Below are positions 46,260 to 56,433 of a stretch of 64,000 bases of DNA, in pieces. The DNA is from Burkholderiales bacterium. Its GTDB lineage: Bacteria > Pseudomonadota > Gammaproteobacteria > Burkholderiales > Burkholderiaceae_C. The stretch's first letter is position 1, and every line of letters starts with the position of its first letter. The DNA is taken from positions 310,001-374,000 of the forward strand of contig JACRAY010000009.1 of NCBI GenBank assembly GCA_016213325.1, written 5' to 3'. The translations under genes and the position numbers were made by a program. The notes under the pieces were generated by a model. The model saw only the letters and a list, made by a program, of their open reading frames with translations, searched no databases and was not told the DNA's origin.

Positions 46260-47062
46260 CACGCCAGGAAGTCCTTCAGCGCCGCCAGCACCGCGTCCGG
46301 CGCTTCCAGCATCATCTGGTGGCCGCCGTCCACCATCACGGTTCGCCCGTCTTTCGCCTGCTGCTGCAGCGGCTGCGCCATCTTCGGCAGGGTCATCGAG
46401 TCGCGGCTGCCCAGCACGAAGAGCACGGGGCAGGCCACCTTGGCCATGGCTTCCTCTGCGCCCCGGTAGTCGTCACAGGCCTTGAAGCCGCGATGGAACA
46501 CGTTGACGCGCGGGTTGCTGGCCAGTACGCGCTTCATCAGTGCCCGGCTGCCGCCATACAGCCAGCTGCCCGGCCCGAGGGCCGAAGGCGGCGGCGCCAG
46601 CGTGGAGTGCGAGAAGGTGTTCACCATCTCGATCGCCTTCATGGGGTCGTCCAGCGAATTCTCCAGCAGCGCGGGCGACACCCTCATGGGCGACGCCGTG
46701 CCCACCAGCACCAGCCTGGTCACGCGCGCCGGCGCGCGGCTCGCCGCCTCCAGCACGGTGAGCGAGCCGAAGCTGTGGCCCACCAGCATCGCCTGCTTCG
46801 CGCCCACGGCGTCGAGCAGCGCCAGCACGAATGAGGCGGCTTCCCCAACGGAGGAGGGCGCCTCACCCGCGCTCTTGCAGTGCCCCGGCAGGTCGGGCGC
46901 CAGCACGTTGAAGCCGTGGTTGGCGAAGTAGCGGCTTTGCAGGATCCACACGCTGTGGTCGTTGAGCACGCCGTGGACGAACACCACCGTGGGCTTCGCG
47001 GCATCGAACGCCTTGCCACCCGTGTAGCAGAAGGTCTTGTGGCCGTTGACGGTGATGTCCAT
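46259..47062 (-). CDS. Alpha/beta hydrolase
   Basis: Soluble hydrolase of 267 residues: VVFVHGVLNDHSVWILQSRYFANHGFNVLAPDLPGHCKS, the nucleophile elbow LVGHSFGSLTVLEAAS, a late Asp-bearing FVLGSRDSMT and catalytic His in VDGGHQMMLEAPD. Substrate unknown. It overlaps the metY stop (one base) and the DUF2157 start, so it is second in the four-gene metY operon. Confidence 0.88.
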   Translation of the reverse strand: MDITVNGHKTFCYTGGKAFDAAKPTVVFVHGVLNDHSVWILQSRYFANHGFNVLAPDLPGHCKSAGEAPSSVGEAASFVLALLDAVGAKQAMLVGHSFGSLTVLEAASRAPARVTRLVLVGTASPMRVSPALLENSLDDPMKAIEMVNTFSHSTLAPPPSALGPGSWLYGGSRALMKRVLASNPRVNVFHRGFKACDDYRGAEEAMAKVACPVLFVLGSRDSMTLPKMAQPLQQQAKDGRTVMVDGGHQMMLEAPDAVLAALKDFLA

Positions 47063-48363
47063 CAGGCCCCCGCCTTCTCTGCAGCCTTCAGTGCGCGCTT
47101 CAGGTCGTCGATCAGGTCGTCGGGGTCTTCCAGCCCGATGGACAGCCGGATCGTGCCCTGCGTGATGCCCGCAGCCACCAGCGCCTCGTCGTTCATGCGG
47201 AAGTGCGTGGTGCTGGCCGGGTGGATCACCAGCGAGCGGCAGTCGCCCACGTTGGCGAGGTGGCTGAATACCTTGAGCGTCTCGATGAACTTGCGGCCCT
47301 GGTCGCGGTTGCCCTTCATGTCGAAGCTGAACACCGAGCCCGCGCCGCGCGGCAGCAGCTTGCGGGCCAGCGCATGGCTCGGGTGCGACTCGAGCATCGG
47401 GTGGCCGACGCGTTCGACGAACGGCTGTGCCGCCAGGAACTCCACCACCTTGGCCGTGTTGGCCATGTGGCGGTCCATGCGCAGCGACAGCGTTTCGATG
47501 CCCTGCAGGATCAGCCAGGCCGTGTGCGGGCTCATGCAGGCGCCGAAGTCGCGTAACCCCTCGCGGCGTGCGCGCAGCAGGAAGGCGCCCACCGTCGACT
47601 CGTCGGTGAACACCATGTTGTGGAAGCCCGCGTACGGCTCGCTCAGCTCGGGAAACTTGCCGCTGGCCTCCCAGTCGAAGCTGCCGCCGTCGACCACCAC
47701 GCCGCCGATGACGGTGCCGTGGCCCGAGAGGAACTTGGTGGCCGAGTGGTAGGTGAGGTCCGCCCCCAGCGCCATCGGCTTCATCAGGTAAGGGGTGGTG
47801 AACGTGGCGTCGACGAGTAACGGCACCTTCGCTTCGTGCGCAATGGCCGAGACCGTGGGGATGTCCAGCACGTCGAGCCCCGGGTTGCCCACCGTTTCGC
47901 CGAAAAGCAACTTGGTATTGGGGCGTATCGCCGCGCGCCAGCCGTCGATGTCGCCGGGTTTCACGAACGTGGTGTCGATGCCGAAGCGCCGCATGGTGTA
48001 GTGCAGCAAATTCTGCGAGCCGCCGTACAGCGCCGTGCTGGCCACGATGTGGGAGCCCGCGCCCATCAGCGTGGCGATGCTCAGGTGCAGGGCTGCCTGC
48101 CCGCTGGCCGTCGCAATGGCGCCTATGCCGCCTTCGAGCGCCGCCATGCGCTGCTCGAACACGGCGTTGGTCGGGTTGCTGATGCGCGAGTACACGTGGC
48201 CCGACCGCTCCATGTTGAACAGGGCGGCGGCGTGGTCGCTCGATTCGAAGACGAACGACGTCGTCAGGTGGATCGGCACCGCCCGGGCGCCCGTGGCAGG
48301 GTCGGGGGCGGCCCCGGCATGCAGGGCGAGCGTGTCGAAACCGGGATCTGAATAACCGGGCAT
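47062..48363 (-). CDS. metY: O-acetylhomoserine sulfhydrylase / aminocarboxypropyltransferase
   Basis: PLP enzyme of the Cys/Met metabolism family, making homocysteine from O-acetylhomoserine and sulfide in methionine synthesis. The 433 residues start GYSDPGFDTLALHAGAAPDPATGARAVPI and contain ATASGQAALHLSIATL, LLFGETVGNPGLDVLDI, and the PLP-lysine motif DLTYHSATKFLSGHGTVIGG; the late GDCRSLVIHPASTTHFRM motif is typical of MetY. RBS GGAGG sits before the ATG. It begins the four-gene operon and is divergent from the CBS gene. Confidence 0.93.
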   Translation of the reverse strand: MPGYSDPGFDTLALHAGAAPDPATGARAVPIHLTTSFVFESSDHAAALFNMERSGHVYSRISNPTNAVFEQRMAALEGGIGAIATASGQAALHLSIATLMGAGSHIVASTALYGGSQNLLHYTMRRFGIDTTFVKPGDIDGWRAAIRPNTKLLFGETVGNPGLDVLDIPTVSAIAHEAKVPLLVDATFTTPYLMKPMALGADLTYHSATKFLSGHGTVIGGVVVDGGSFDWEASGKFPELSEPYAGFHNMVFTDESTVGAFLLRARREGLRDFGACMSPHTAWLILQGIETLSLRMDRHMANTAKVVEFLAAQPFVERVGHPMLESHPSHALARKLLPRGAGSVFSFDMKGNRDQGRKFIETLKVFSHLANVGDCRSLVIHPASTTHFRMNDEALVAAGITQGTIRLSIGLEDPDDLIDDLKRALKAAEKAGA

Positions 48364-48451
48364 AGGGGTTTGCCTCCTCTATGGAACTGCCCCTGATTGT
48401 GGGCTATATTCATCCAACCACCTGCCCCGAGGCGTCCCGAAGGAGAACCCC

Positions 48452-48919
48452 ATGAAAGTCAGCGACATCCTGCGTGTGAAGGGCAACACCCTGTTCACGG
48501 TCACGCCGGACGAGCCGCTCTCCCGCGCCATCGACGCCATGGCCGAAAAAGACATCGGCTCGCTGGTGGTCATGGACAAGGGCGAGCTGGTCGGCATGCT
48601 GACCTTTCGCGAAGTGATCCAGTGCATCGTGCGCAGCGGCCACGCGGTCGGCAACACAACCGTCAAGGGCGCGATGGACGACCACCCGCTCACCTGCACG
48701 CTGGAAACCGAGCTGGACGAGGTGCGCCGCATGATGCTGGACCGCCATGCGCGCTACATGCCGGTGATCGACAAGCGTGTACTCATGGGCGTGATCAGCT
48801 TCTACGACGTCGCCAAGGCGGTGGTGGACAGCCAGAACTTCGAGAACAAGATGCTCAAGGCCTATATCCGCGACTGGCCGTCGAGCGAGGAAGACGAGCA
48901 GCCCAACGCGAAGCTGTGA
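48452..48919 (+). CDS. CBS-domain protein
   Basis: A 155-residue soluble protein formed from two CBS domains, which bind adenine nucleotides. Motifs: LFTVTPDEPLSRAIDAMAEKDIGSLVVMDKGELVGMLTFRE and TCTLETELDEVRRMMLDRHARYMPVIDKRVLMGVISFYD. Likely a regulatory module for another protein. A good RBS AAGGAGAA precedes it. It stands 30 bases upstream of aroC. Confidence 0.9.
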   Translation: MKVSDILRVKGNTLFTVTPDEPLSRAIDAMAEKDIGSLVVMDKGELVGMLTFREVIQCIVRSGHAVGNTTVKGAMDDHPLTCTLETELDEVRRMMLDRHARYMPVIDKRVLMGVISFYDVAKAVVDSQNFENKMLKAYIRDWPSSEEDEQPNAKL

Positions 48920-48948
48920 GGGCCGGCCCTCTGGGATAATCGCATCCC

Positions 48949-50028
48949 ATGAGCGGCAGCACCTTCGGCAAGTCCTTCGCGGTCACCAACTTCGGCGAGT
49001 CGCACGGCCCGGCGATAGGCTGCGTCATCGACGGCTGCCCGCCCGGCATGGAACTGTCGGAAGCCGACATCCAGCCCGACCTGGACCGCCGCAAGCCCGG
49101 CACCAGCCGCCACGTGACGCAGAGGAAGGAAGACGACATCGTCGAGATCCTGTCGGGCGTCTACGAGGGCAAGACCACCGGCACCCCCATCTGCCTGCTG
49201 ATCCGCAACACCGACCAGCGCAGCAAGGACTACAGCGAGATCGCGCAGACCTTCCGCCCCGGCCATGCCGACTACGCCTACCTGCAGAAGTACGGCCTGC
49301 GCGACCCTCGCGGCGGCGGGCGCTCGTCGGCGCGTCTCACGGCGCCCATGGTCGCCGCCGGGGCGGTGGCCCGGAAGTGGCTGCAGCAGAAGTACGGAAC
49401 GGTGTTCCGCGGCTGCATGCAGCAGGTCGGCGAGCTGGCGATCCCGTTCGAAAGCTGGGAGCACGTGCACAACAACCCGTTCTTCGCACCGGTTGCCGAC
49501 GTGTCGCACCTGGAAGCCTATATGGACAGCCTGCGCAAGGCCGGTGACTCCTGCGGCGCGCGCATCCGCGTGACCGCCTCGGGCGTACCGGTGGGCCTGG
49601 GCGAGCCGCTCTTCGACAAGCTCGACGCCGACATCGCCTACGCGATGATGGGCATCAATGCCGTGAAGGGCGTCGAGATAGGCGCCGGCTTCGCCAGCGT
49701 AACGCAGCGCGGCAGCACGCATGGCGACTCGCTCACGCCCCAGGGCTTCGAAGCCAATAACGCGGGCGGCACGCTGGGCGGCATCAGCTCGGGGCAGGAC
49801 CTCGACGTGTCGATCGCCGTCAAGCCGACCAGCTCGATCATCACCCCGCGCGACACAATCAACGTGCGCGGTGAGCCCACCCAGGTCATCACCAAGGGCC
49901 GCCACGACCCCTGCGTCGGCATCCGCGCCACTCCCATCGCCGAAGCCATGCTCGCCCTGGTGGTCATGGACCATGCGCTGCGCCATCGCGCCCAGTGCGG
50001 CGACGTGGTGCCTCCGCTGCGCGGTTAA
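48949..50028 (+). CDS. aroC: Chorismate synthase
   Basis: Last step of the shikimate pathway, FMN-dependent trans-1,4-elimination of phosphate from EPSP. The 359 residues are full length, with [73 protein letters not shown], and the C-terminal [19 protein letters not shown]-like signature. It is followed directly by a repeat-like sequence and an MFS gene. Confidence 0.97.
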   Translation: MSGSTFGKSFAVTNFGESHGPAIGCVIDGCPPGMELSEADIQPDLDRRKPGTSRHVTQRKEDDIVEILSGVYEGKTTGTPICLLIRNTDQRSKDYSEIAQTFRPGHADYAYLQKYGLRDPRGGGRSSARLTAPMVAAGAVARKWLQQKYGTVFRGCMQQVGELAIPFESWEHVHNNPFFAPVADVSHLEAYMDSLRKAGDSCGARIRVTASGVPVGLGEPLFDKLDADIAYAMMGINAVKGVEIGAGFASVTQRGSTHGDSLTPQGFEANNAGGTLGGISSGQDLDVSIAVKPTSSIITPRDTINVRGEPTQVITKGRHDPCVGIRATPIAEAMLALVVMDHALRHRAQCGDVVPPLRG

Positions 50029-51226
50029 TCGGGGTCAGATTCCAATTAATTCGCCGGACGGTTACCGCAAGCTGATCCCTTTCGCCGCGCTGTCGGCGAC
50101 TTACTTCGCGCACATCGGGTTCTTCAACCCCTACCTGCCGCTGTGGCTGAAGCACGAAGGCCTGCCCATCGTCGTGATCAGCCTGCTGGCCTCGGTGCAG
50201 TCGTTCACGCGGGTCTTCGCGCCCTACGCATGGGGCGCCATCAGCGACCACACCGGCGAGCGCGTGAAGCTGCTGCGCTTCAGCGCGGCCATGGCCCTGG
50301 TCTCGTCGGCCGGCCTGTGGTGGAACGGCGGCGCCTGGTGGATCGGCTTCGTGCTGCTCGTGCTGTTCACCCACACCAGCTCGATGATGTCGCTGACCGA
50401 GGCGGCCATGTCGCAGCTGGTCGCCGGCGACTGGGGCCGCTACGGCCGCGTGCGCCTGTGGGGCTCGGTGGGCTTCATGGTCACCGTGTTCGCAGCCGGC
50501 GGCTGGTTCGAGGTGTTCGGCATGGGCTCGTTCCCGGCCTGGACCGGCCTCACGCTCGCTGGCGTGCTGGTCTGCACCCTGTGGCTGCCCAACGTGCGCG
50601 AACCGGCCCATGCCGACGCGGCCGAAAGCGCTCCGGTGGGCCCGGTGCTCCGCGAGCCGGCCGTGCGCTGGTTCCTGGCCTCGCTGTTCTTCCACGTGAT
50701 GGCGCACTTCGCCATCTACGGTTTCCTGTCGCTGTACCTCGACGCGCTGGGCTACAGCAAGGCGATGATCGGCCTGCTGTGGGCGGTCTCGGTCATCGTC
50801 GAGATCGGCTGGTTCTACGCGCAGGGCCGGCTGATCGCGCGCTTTCCCATGGAGCGCTGGCTGGTCCTCTGCGGCGCGGCCGCCGCCGTCCGCATGGCCA
50901 TGACGGGCGGCCTGGGCGGCTGGCTGGCGGCCCTCTTCATCGCGCAGGCGCTGCATGCGCTGACCTTCGCCACGCACCACACGGCCTGCATCGCCATGAT
51001 CACGCGCCACTTCCCCGGGCGGCTGCGCGCCCGCGGCCAGGCGATCTTCACCGTCACCGGCTACGGCTTCGGCGGGGTGCTGGGCGTGCTGGCAGGCGGG
51101 GCCATCGCATCCCGCTGGGGCTTCGAGCCCATGTTCGGGGCGGCCGCCCTGCTGGCGGTCATCGCGACGGCTTGCGCCTGGCGCGCCGAGCGTGCCGGGC
51201 GTCACAACACGGAATCCGCAACCTGA
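49973..51226 (+). CDS. MFS transporter with uncertain, probably displaced start
   Basis: Twelve-helix major-facilitator transporter of the PPP/MFS_1-like type (3-phenylpropionate transporter-like). Conserved sequence starts at [30 protein letters not shown], with [23 protein letters not shown] as the loop motif. No AUG, GUG or UUG lies near that point: the only in-frame ATG (49973) is 56 bases inside aroC, other options are ATT 50039 or CTG 50072. The 5' region contains GGGGTCAGATTCCAATTA, which looks like a repeat that replaced the original start. The body is intact, with normal codon use to the stop. Confidence 0.8.
   Translation: MRCAIAPSAATWCLRCAVNRGQIPINSPDGYRKLIPFAALSATYFAHIGFFNPYLPLWLKHEGLPIVVISLLASVQSFTRVFAPYAWGAISDHTGERVKLLRFSAAMALVSSAGLWWNGGAWWIGFVLLVLFTHTSSMMSLTEAAMSQLVAGDWGRYGRVRLWGSVGFMVTVFAAGGWFEVFGMGSFPAWTGLTLAGVLVCTLWLPNVREPAHADAAESAPVGPVLREPAVRWFLASLFFHVMAHFAIYGFLSLYLDALGYSKAMIGLLWAVSVIVEIGWFYAQGRLIARFPMERWLVLCGAAAAVRMAMTGGLGGWLAALFIAQALHALTFATHHTACIAMITRHFPGRLRARGQAIFTVTGYGFGGVLGVLAGGAIASRWGFEPMFGAAALLAVIATACAWRAERAGRHNTESAT
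50029..50051 (+). repeat. Repeat-like sequence between aroC and the MFS body
   Basis: The stretch GGGGTCAGATTCCAATTA is AT-rich compared with its surroundings and resembles the short GGGGTCAGA...AATT motifs that are dispersed in many proteobacterial genomes. It starts right after the aroC stop and ends where the transporter homology begins. That it is a repeat is recalled, not tested. Confidence 0.4.
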
Positions 51227-51240
51227 GTCATCATCACGGT

Positions 51241-51648
51241 GTGAGCACCGCAAAGCGTCTGGCCCGCTACGGTTGGGCCGCACCTTATTCACTGCTGGGA
51301 CTGGCTTTCGGCCTGCTGGCCCTGCTGTCCGGCTCGACCGTGCGCCGCGCCGCCGGCTGCCTGGAGATCGGCGGCGGCGGGTTCGGCCGCCTGTTGCGCT
51401 GGCTGCCGGCGCAGTTGTCGTTCTCGGCCATCACCTTCGGCCACGTGATCCTGGGCGTCGACCACACCACGCTGGCGCAGCTGCGCGGCCATGAACACGT
51501 GCACGTGCGCCAGTACGAGCGCTGGGGCTTGCTGTACATCCCGGCGTACCTCGCATGCAGCCTGCTCGAGCTGCTGCGCGGCCGCAACCCCTACCGCGAC
51601 AACTACTTCGAGCGCCAGGCGTACGGGGCGACCACGAAGTCGGCGTAA
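51241..51648 (+). CDS. Small membrane protein with an HExxH motif
   Basis: A 135-residue protein of unknown function. The N-terminus (residues 12-32) is a hydrophobic helix, and the second half contains LRGHEHVHVRQYERWG with an HExxH motif (His84, Glu85, His88), followed by a second helix (GLLYIPAYLACSLLELL) and RNPYRDNYFERQAYG. The motif is that of metallopeptidases, but the protein is far smaller than M48 or M50 enzymes. It starts at GTG 51241, 15 bases after the MFS stop, probably co-transcribed. Confidence 0.7.
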   Translation: MSTAKRLARYGWAAPYSLLGLAFGLLALLSGSTVRRAAGCLEIGGGGFGRLLRWLPAQLSFSAITFGHVILGVDHTTLAQLRGHEHVHVRQYERWGLLYIPAYLACSLLELLRGRNPYRDNYFERQAYGATTKSA

Positions 51649-51654
51649 TCCTAC

Positions 51655-51675
51655 GCGCCCGCCCCCGGGCGGGCG
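51655..51675. other. GC-rich palindrome before the SDR gene
   Basis: CGCCCGCCCCCGGGCGGGCG can fold into a short strong hairpin just after the HExxH gene. There is no T run, so it is not a classical terminator. Confidence 0.35.
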
Positions 51676-51709
51676 ACACGATGGAGGTTTCCGCAAGCAG
51701 GAGACCGCC

Positions 51710-52708
51710 ATGCAGAAGAAACCCGCGGCCAAGGGCGCACCCGCCGCCGAGAAGCAACGCCAGCTGCAACGCGAGCAGGACCGCAAGGAGCCCGCAGCCA
51801 AGGGTGGGCGTGGCAAGGACAAGGAAAAGGAGAAGGCACCTCCGCCCACGGGCACCCGGCAGCAGCCGCAGGAGATGCCGGCCCAGCACCTGGAAAAACC
51901 CGGCCTCGAAGCCGACATGGCACTCAAGCCACGCTTCGTGGCGCCCGACTACCGCGGCAGCGGCAAGTTGAAGGGCATGGTGGCGCTGATCACCGGTGGC
52001 GACTCGGGCATAGGCCGTGCCGTGGCCGTGCTGTACGCGCGTGAGGGCGCCGACGTGGCGATCGTCTACCTCAGCTCGCACGTAGACGCCCAGGAAACCC
52101 GGCGCCATGTCGAAAAGGAAGGCCGCCAGTGCCTGCTGATCGCGGGTGACGTGAAGGACTCGGCGTTCTGCAAGCAAGCGGTGGAGCGGACCATCGAAGA
52201 GTTCGACCGGCTCGACGTGCTGGTGAACAACGCCGCTTTCCAGCTGCACGCGCACGACCTGAAGGACATCACCGACGAGCGGCTGAGGGAAACCTTCGAG
52301 ACCAATATCTACGGCTACTTCTACATGGCGCGCGCCGCGGTGGCGCACATGAAGGAAGGCGCGAGCATCATCAACACCAGCTCGGTGGTGTCCTTGCGCG
52401 GCAGCAAGGAGCTGCTGGACTATTCGGCGACCAAGGGGGCCATCAATGCCTTTACCCTGTCGCTGGCATCCAGCCTGGCCGACAAGGGCATCCGGGTGAA
52501 TGCGGTGGCGCCCGGCCCGGTGTGGACCCCGCTGAACCCGGCCGATCGCAGTGCCGAGGAGATCACCGAGTTCGGCAAGAAGACGGTGTTCAAACGGCCG
52601 GCGCAGCCGGAGGAGCTGTCGCCGGCGTACGTATTCCTGGCGTCGCCGGTGACGGCGAGCTATATCACGGGGATGATCCTGCCGGTGACCGGCCAAGTCG
52701 GGACATAG
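51710..52708 (+). CDS. Short-chain dehydrogenase/reductase with charged N-terminal tail
   Basis: NAD(P)-dependent oxidoreductase of 332 residues. An unusual first about 75 residues are low-complexity and highly charged (KKPAAKGAPAAEKQRQLQ, GKDKEKEKAPPPTG). The SDR fold follows: ALITGGDSGIGRAVAVLYAREGADV (cofactor loop), VLVNNAAFQ, and the catalytic INTSSVVSLRGSKELLDYSATKGAI (Ser-Tyr-Lys). This matches the YhdF/YhxC-like general-stress SDRs, which also carry such tails. The ATG is preceded by GCAGGAG. Substrate unknown. Confidence 0.88.
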   Translation: MQKKPAAKGAPAAEKQRQLQREQDRKEPAAKGGRGKDKEKEKAPPPTGTRQQPQEMPAQHLEKPGLEADMALKPRFVAPDYRGSGKLKGMVALITGGDSGIGRAVAVLYAREGADVAIVYLSSHVDAQETRRHVEKEGRQCLLIAGDVKDSAFCKQAVERTIEEFDRLDVLVNNAAFQLHAHDLKDITDERLRETFETNIYGYFYMARAAVAHMKEGASIINTSSVVSLRGSKELLDYSATKGAINAFTLSLASSLADKGIRVNAVAPGPVWTPLNPADRSAEEITEFGKKTVFKRPAQPEELSPAYVFLASPVTASYITGMILPVTGQVGT

Positions 52709-54067
<1,359 letters not shown>

Positions 54068-54072
54068 ACGCC

Positions 54073-55134
54073 ATGTTGACCAAGACCAAAGAACCGGCCC
54101 AGGCTGTGGACGCCCCCACCAAGCCGATGACGATGATCCAGGCGCTGCGCTCGGCGCTGGACGTGATGATGGAGCGCGACCCCAACGTGGTGGTGTTCGG
54201 CCAGGACGTGGGCTACTTCGGCGGCGTGTTCCGCGTCACCGAAGGGCTGCAGGCCAAGTACGGCACGTCGCGCTGCTTCGACGCGCCCATCAACGAGGGC
54301 GGCATCGTGGGCGTGGGCGTCGGCATGGCCGCGTACGGCCTGCGGCCGGTCGCCGAGATCCAGTTCGCCGACTACTTCTACCCGGCGGCCGACCAGATCA
54401 TCTCGGAGGCAGCGCGCCTGCGCAACCGCTCGGCGGCCGACTTCACCTGCCCCATGACGATCCGCATGCCCTGCGGCGGCGGCATCTACGGCGGACAGAC
54501 GCACAGCCAGAGCCCGGAAGCGATCTTCACGCACGTGTGCGGCCTGCGCACCGTGATGCCGAGCAACCCGTACGACGCCAAGGGCCTGCTGATCGCGGCC
54601 ATCGAATGCGACGACCCGGTGATCTTCCTGGAGCCCAAGCGCCTGTACAACGGCCCGTTCGACGGCCACCACGACCGCCCGGTGGTGCCGTGGTCGAAGC
54701 ACCCGATGGGTGAGGTGCCCGAGGGCTACTACCGCGTGCCGCTCGACTCGGCTTCGGTGGTGCGCGAAGGCAAGGACCTCACCGTGATCACCTACGGCAC
54801 CATGACGTGGGTGTCGCAGTGCGCGGCCGAAGAGACCGGCATCGACGCCGAGATCATCGACCTGCGTTCGATCTGGCCGATGGACGCGCAGACCGTGATC
54901 GAGTCGGTCAAGAAGACGGGCCGCTGCGTCGTGGTGCACGAAGCCACGCGCACCAGCGGCTTCGGCGCCGAGCTGGTGGCCATCGTGCAGGAGGCCTGCT
55001 TCTACCACCTGGAAGCGCCCATCGAGCGCGTGGCGGGCTGGGACACGCCGTACCCGCATGCACAGGAGTGGCTGTACTTCCCCGGCCCCGACCGCGTAGG
55101 CGCCGCGTTCAAGCGCGTGATGGAGGGGAGCTGA
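54073..55134 (+). CDS. bkdA2: Branched-chain 2-oxoacid dehydrogenase E1 beta subunit
   Basis: Partner of E1 alpha in the heterotetrameric decarboxylase, 353 residues. Motifs: MTMIQALRSALDVMMERDPNVVVFGQDVGYFGGVFRVTEGL, RCFDAPINEGGIVGVGVGMAAYGLRPVAEIQFADY, and the C-terminal transketolase part TVITYGTMTWV. Proper length. The ATG 54073 lies just after the E1 alpha stop, and E2 begins 2 bases after this stop, showing tight coupling. Confidence 0.93.
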   Translation: MLTKTKEPAQAVDAPTKPMTMIQALRSALDVMMERDPNVVVFGQDVGYFGGVFRVTEGLQAKYGTSRCFDAPINEGGIVGVGVGMAAYGLRPVAEIQFADYFYPAADQIISEAARLRNRSAADFTCPMTIRMPCGGGIYGGQTHSQSPEAIFTHVCGLRTVMPSNPYDAKGLLIAAIECDDPVIFLEPKRLYNGPFDGHHDRPVVPWSKHPMGEVPEGYYRVPLDSASVVREGKDLTVITYGTMTWVSQCAAEETGIDAEIIDLRSIWPMDAQTVIESVKKTGRCVVVHEATRTSGFGAELVAIVQEACFYHLEAPIERVAGWDTPYPHAQEWLYFPGPDRVGAAFKRVMEGS

Positions 55135-55136
55135 GC

Positions 55137-56426
55137 ATGGGCACGTACACCATCAAGATGCCGGACATCGGCGAAGGCATTGCCGAAGTGGAGCTCGTCG
55201 AGTGGCGCGTGAAGCCGGGCGACGAGGTGCAGGAGGACCAGGTACTGGCCGATGTGATGACCGACAAGGCGACGGTGGAGATCCCGTCGCCGGTGAAGGG
55301 CAAGGTCTCGGCGCTGAATGCGAAGCCGGGTGAGATGGTGCCGGTGGGGACGGTGATCGTCGAGCTGGAGGTGGCAGGCGCGGGCAATGTGAAGGACAAG
55401 GACAAGGACAAGGAAAAGGCGAAGGCGGTGCAGGCTGCGGCTGTGATGCTGGAAGCAAAGACGATTGCCGCACCGGATCCCGCTGCCGCTACGCCGCCTG
55501 CGCCTGTTGCTCCGCCAGTCGCCACACGGCCCCCGATGCGCGACCCCGGCGAAAAACCCATCGCCTCGCCCGCCGTGCGCCGCCGCGCCTGGGAACTCGG
55601 CATCGAACTGCAGTTCGTGCATGGCAGTGGCGCTGCCGGCCGCATCACGCACGAAGACCTCGACGTCTACCTCGCTTCGCGCGGCCAGCCCATGTCGGGC
55701 GGCGCCGCGGCGCGCTACCAGCAGAAGCACGGCGAAGAAGCGGTGCCGGTGATCGGCCTGCGCCGCCAGATCGCGCAGAAGATGCAGGAGGCCAAGCGCC
55801 GCATCCCGCACTTCAGCTACGTCGAGGAAATCGACGTGACCGAGGTGGAGAACCTGCGCAAGCAGCTCAACGAGCGCTACGCCGCCAGCCGCGGCAAGCT
55901 CACCATGCTGCCGCTGATCGCGCGCGCCGTCGTGCTGGCCATCGAGCAGTTCCCGCAGATGAACGCGCGCTTCGACGACGATGCGGGCGTGGTCACGCGC
56001 TTCCAGCCCGTGCACCTGGGCGTGGCGGCGCAGACGCCCAACGGCCTGATGGTGCCGGTGCTGCGCCATGCCGAGTCGCACGACCCGTGGTCCTTCGCGC
56101 GCGAGATCGCGCGGCTGGCCGAAGCGGCGCGCACCGGCAAGGCGACGCGCAACGAGCTGACCGGCTCGACGATCACGATCACCAGCCTCGGCGCGCTGGG
56201 CGGCATCGTCACCACGCCGGTCATCAACCATCCGGAGGTGGCGATCATCGGCGTCAACCGCATGGTGGAGCGCCCCGTGCTGCGCAGCGGCGGCGTGGTC
56301 GGGCGCATGATGATGAACCTGTCGTCGTCGTTCGACCACCGCGTGGTCGACGGCATGGACGCGGCCGAGTTCGTGCAGGCGATCCGCATGCTGCTGGAGA
56401 CCCCGGCGATGCTGTTCGTGGAGTGA
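55137..56426 (+). CDS. bkdB: Branched-chain 2-oxoacid dehydrogenase E2 (lipoamide acyltransferase)
   Basis: Dihydrolipoyl acyltransferase core of the complex, 429 residues. One lipoyl domain (residues 1-80, lipoyl Lys44 in [11 protein letters not shown]), a charged [12 protein letters not shown] and alanine/proline linker, the E3-binding domain ([33 protein letters not shown], about 140-180), and the catalytic domain with [17 protein letters not shown] near the C-terminus. The linker is unusually Lys/Asp rich. It is followed 8 bases later by the E3 gene. Confidence 0.93.
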   Translation: MGTYTIKMPDIGEGIAEVELVEWRVKPGDEVQEDQVLADVMTDKATVEIPSPVKGKVSALNAKPGEMVPVGTVIVELEVAGAGNVKDKDKDKEKAKAVQAAAVMLEAKTIAAPDPAAATPPAPVAPPVATRPPMRDPGEKPIASPAVRRRAWELGIELQFVHGSGAAGRITHEDLDVYLASRGQPMSGGAAARYQQKHGEEAVPVIGLRRQIAQKMQEAKRRIPHFSYVEEIDVTEVENLRKQLNERYAASRGKLTMLPLIARAVVLAIEQFPQMNARFDDDAGVVTRFQPVHLGVAAQTPNGLMVPVLRHAESHDPWSFAREIARLAEAARTGKATRNELTGSTITITSLGALGGIVTTPVINHPEVAIIGVNRMVERPVLRSGGVVGRMMMNLSSSFDHRVVDGMDAAEFVQAIRMLLETPAMLFVE

Positions 56427-56433
56427 CCGGCGC

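Noticed and set aside
48364-48451. A SAM or other riboswitch upstream of metY
   Set aside because: The divergent gap is only 88 bases and shows no conserved riboswitch core; only a good RBS before metY and a weak TATATT element are visible.
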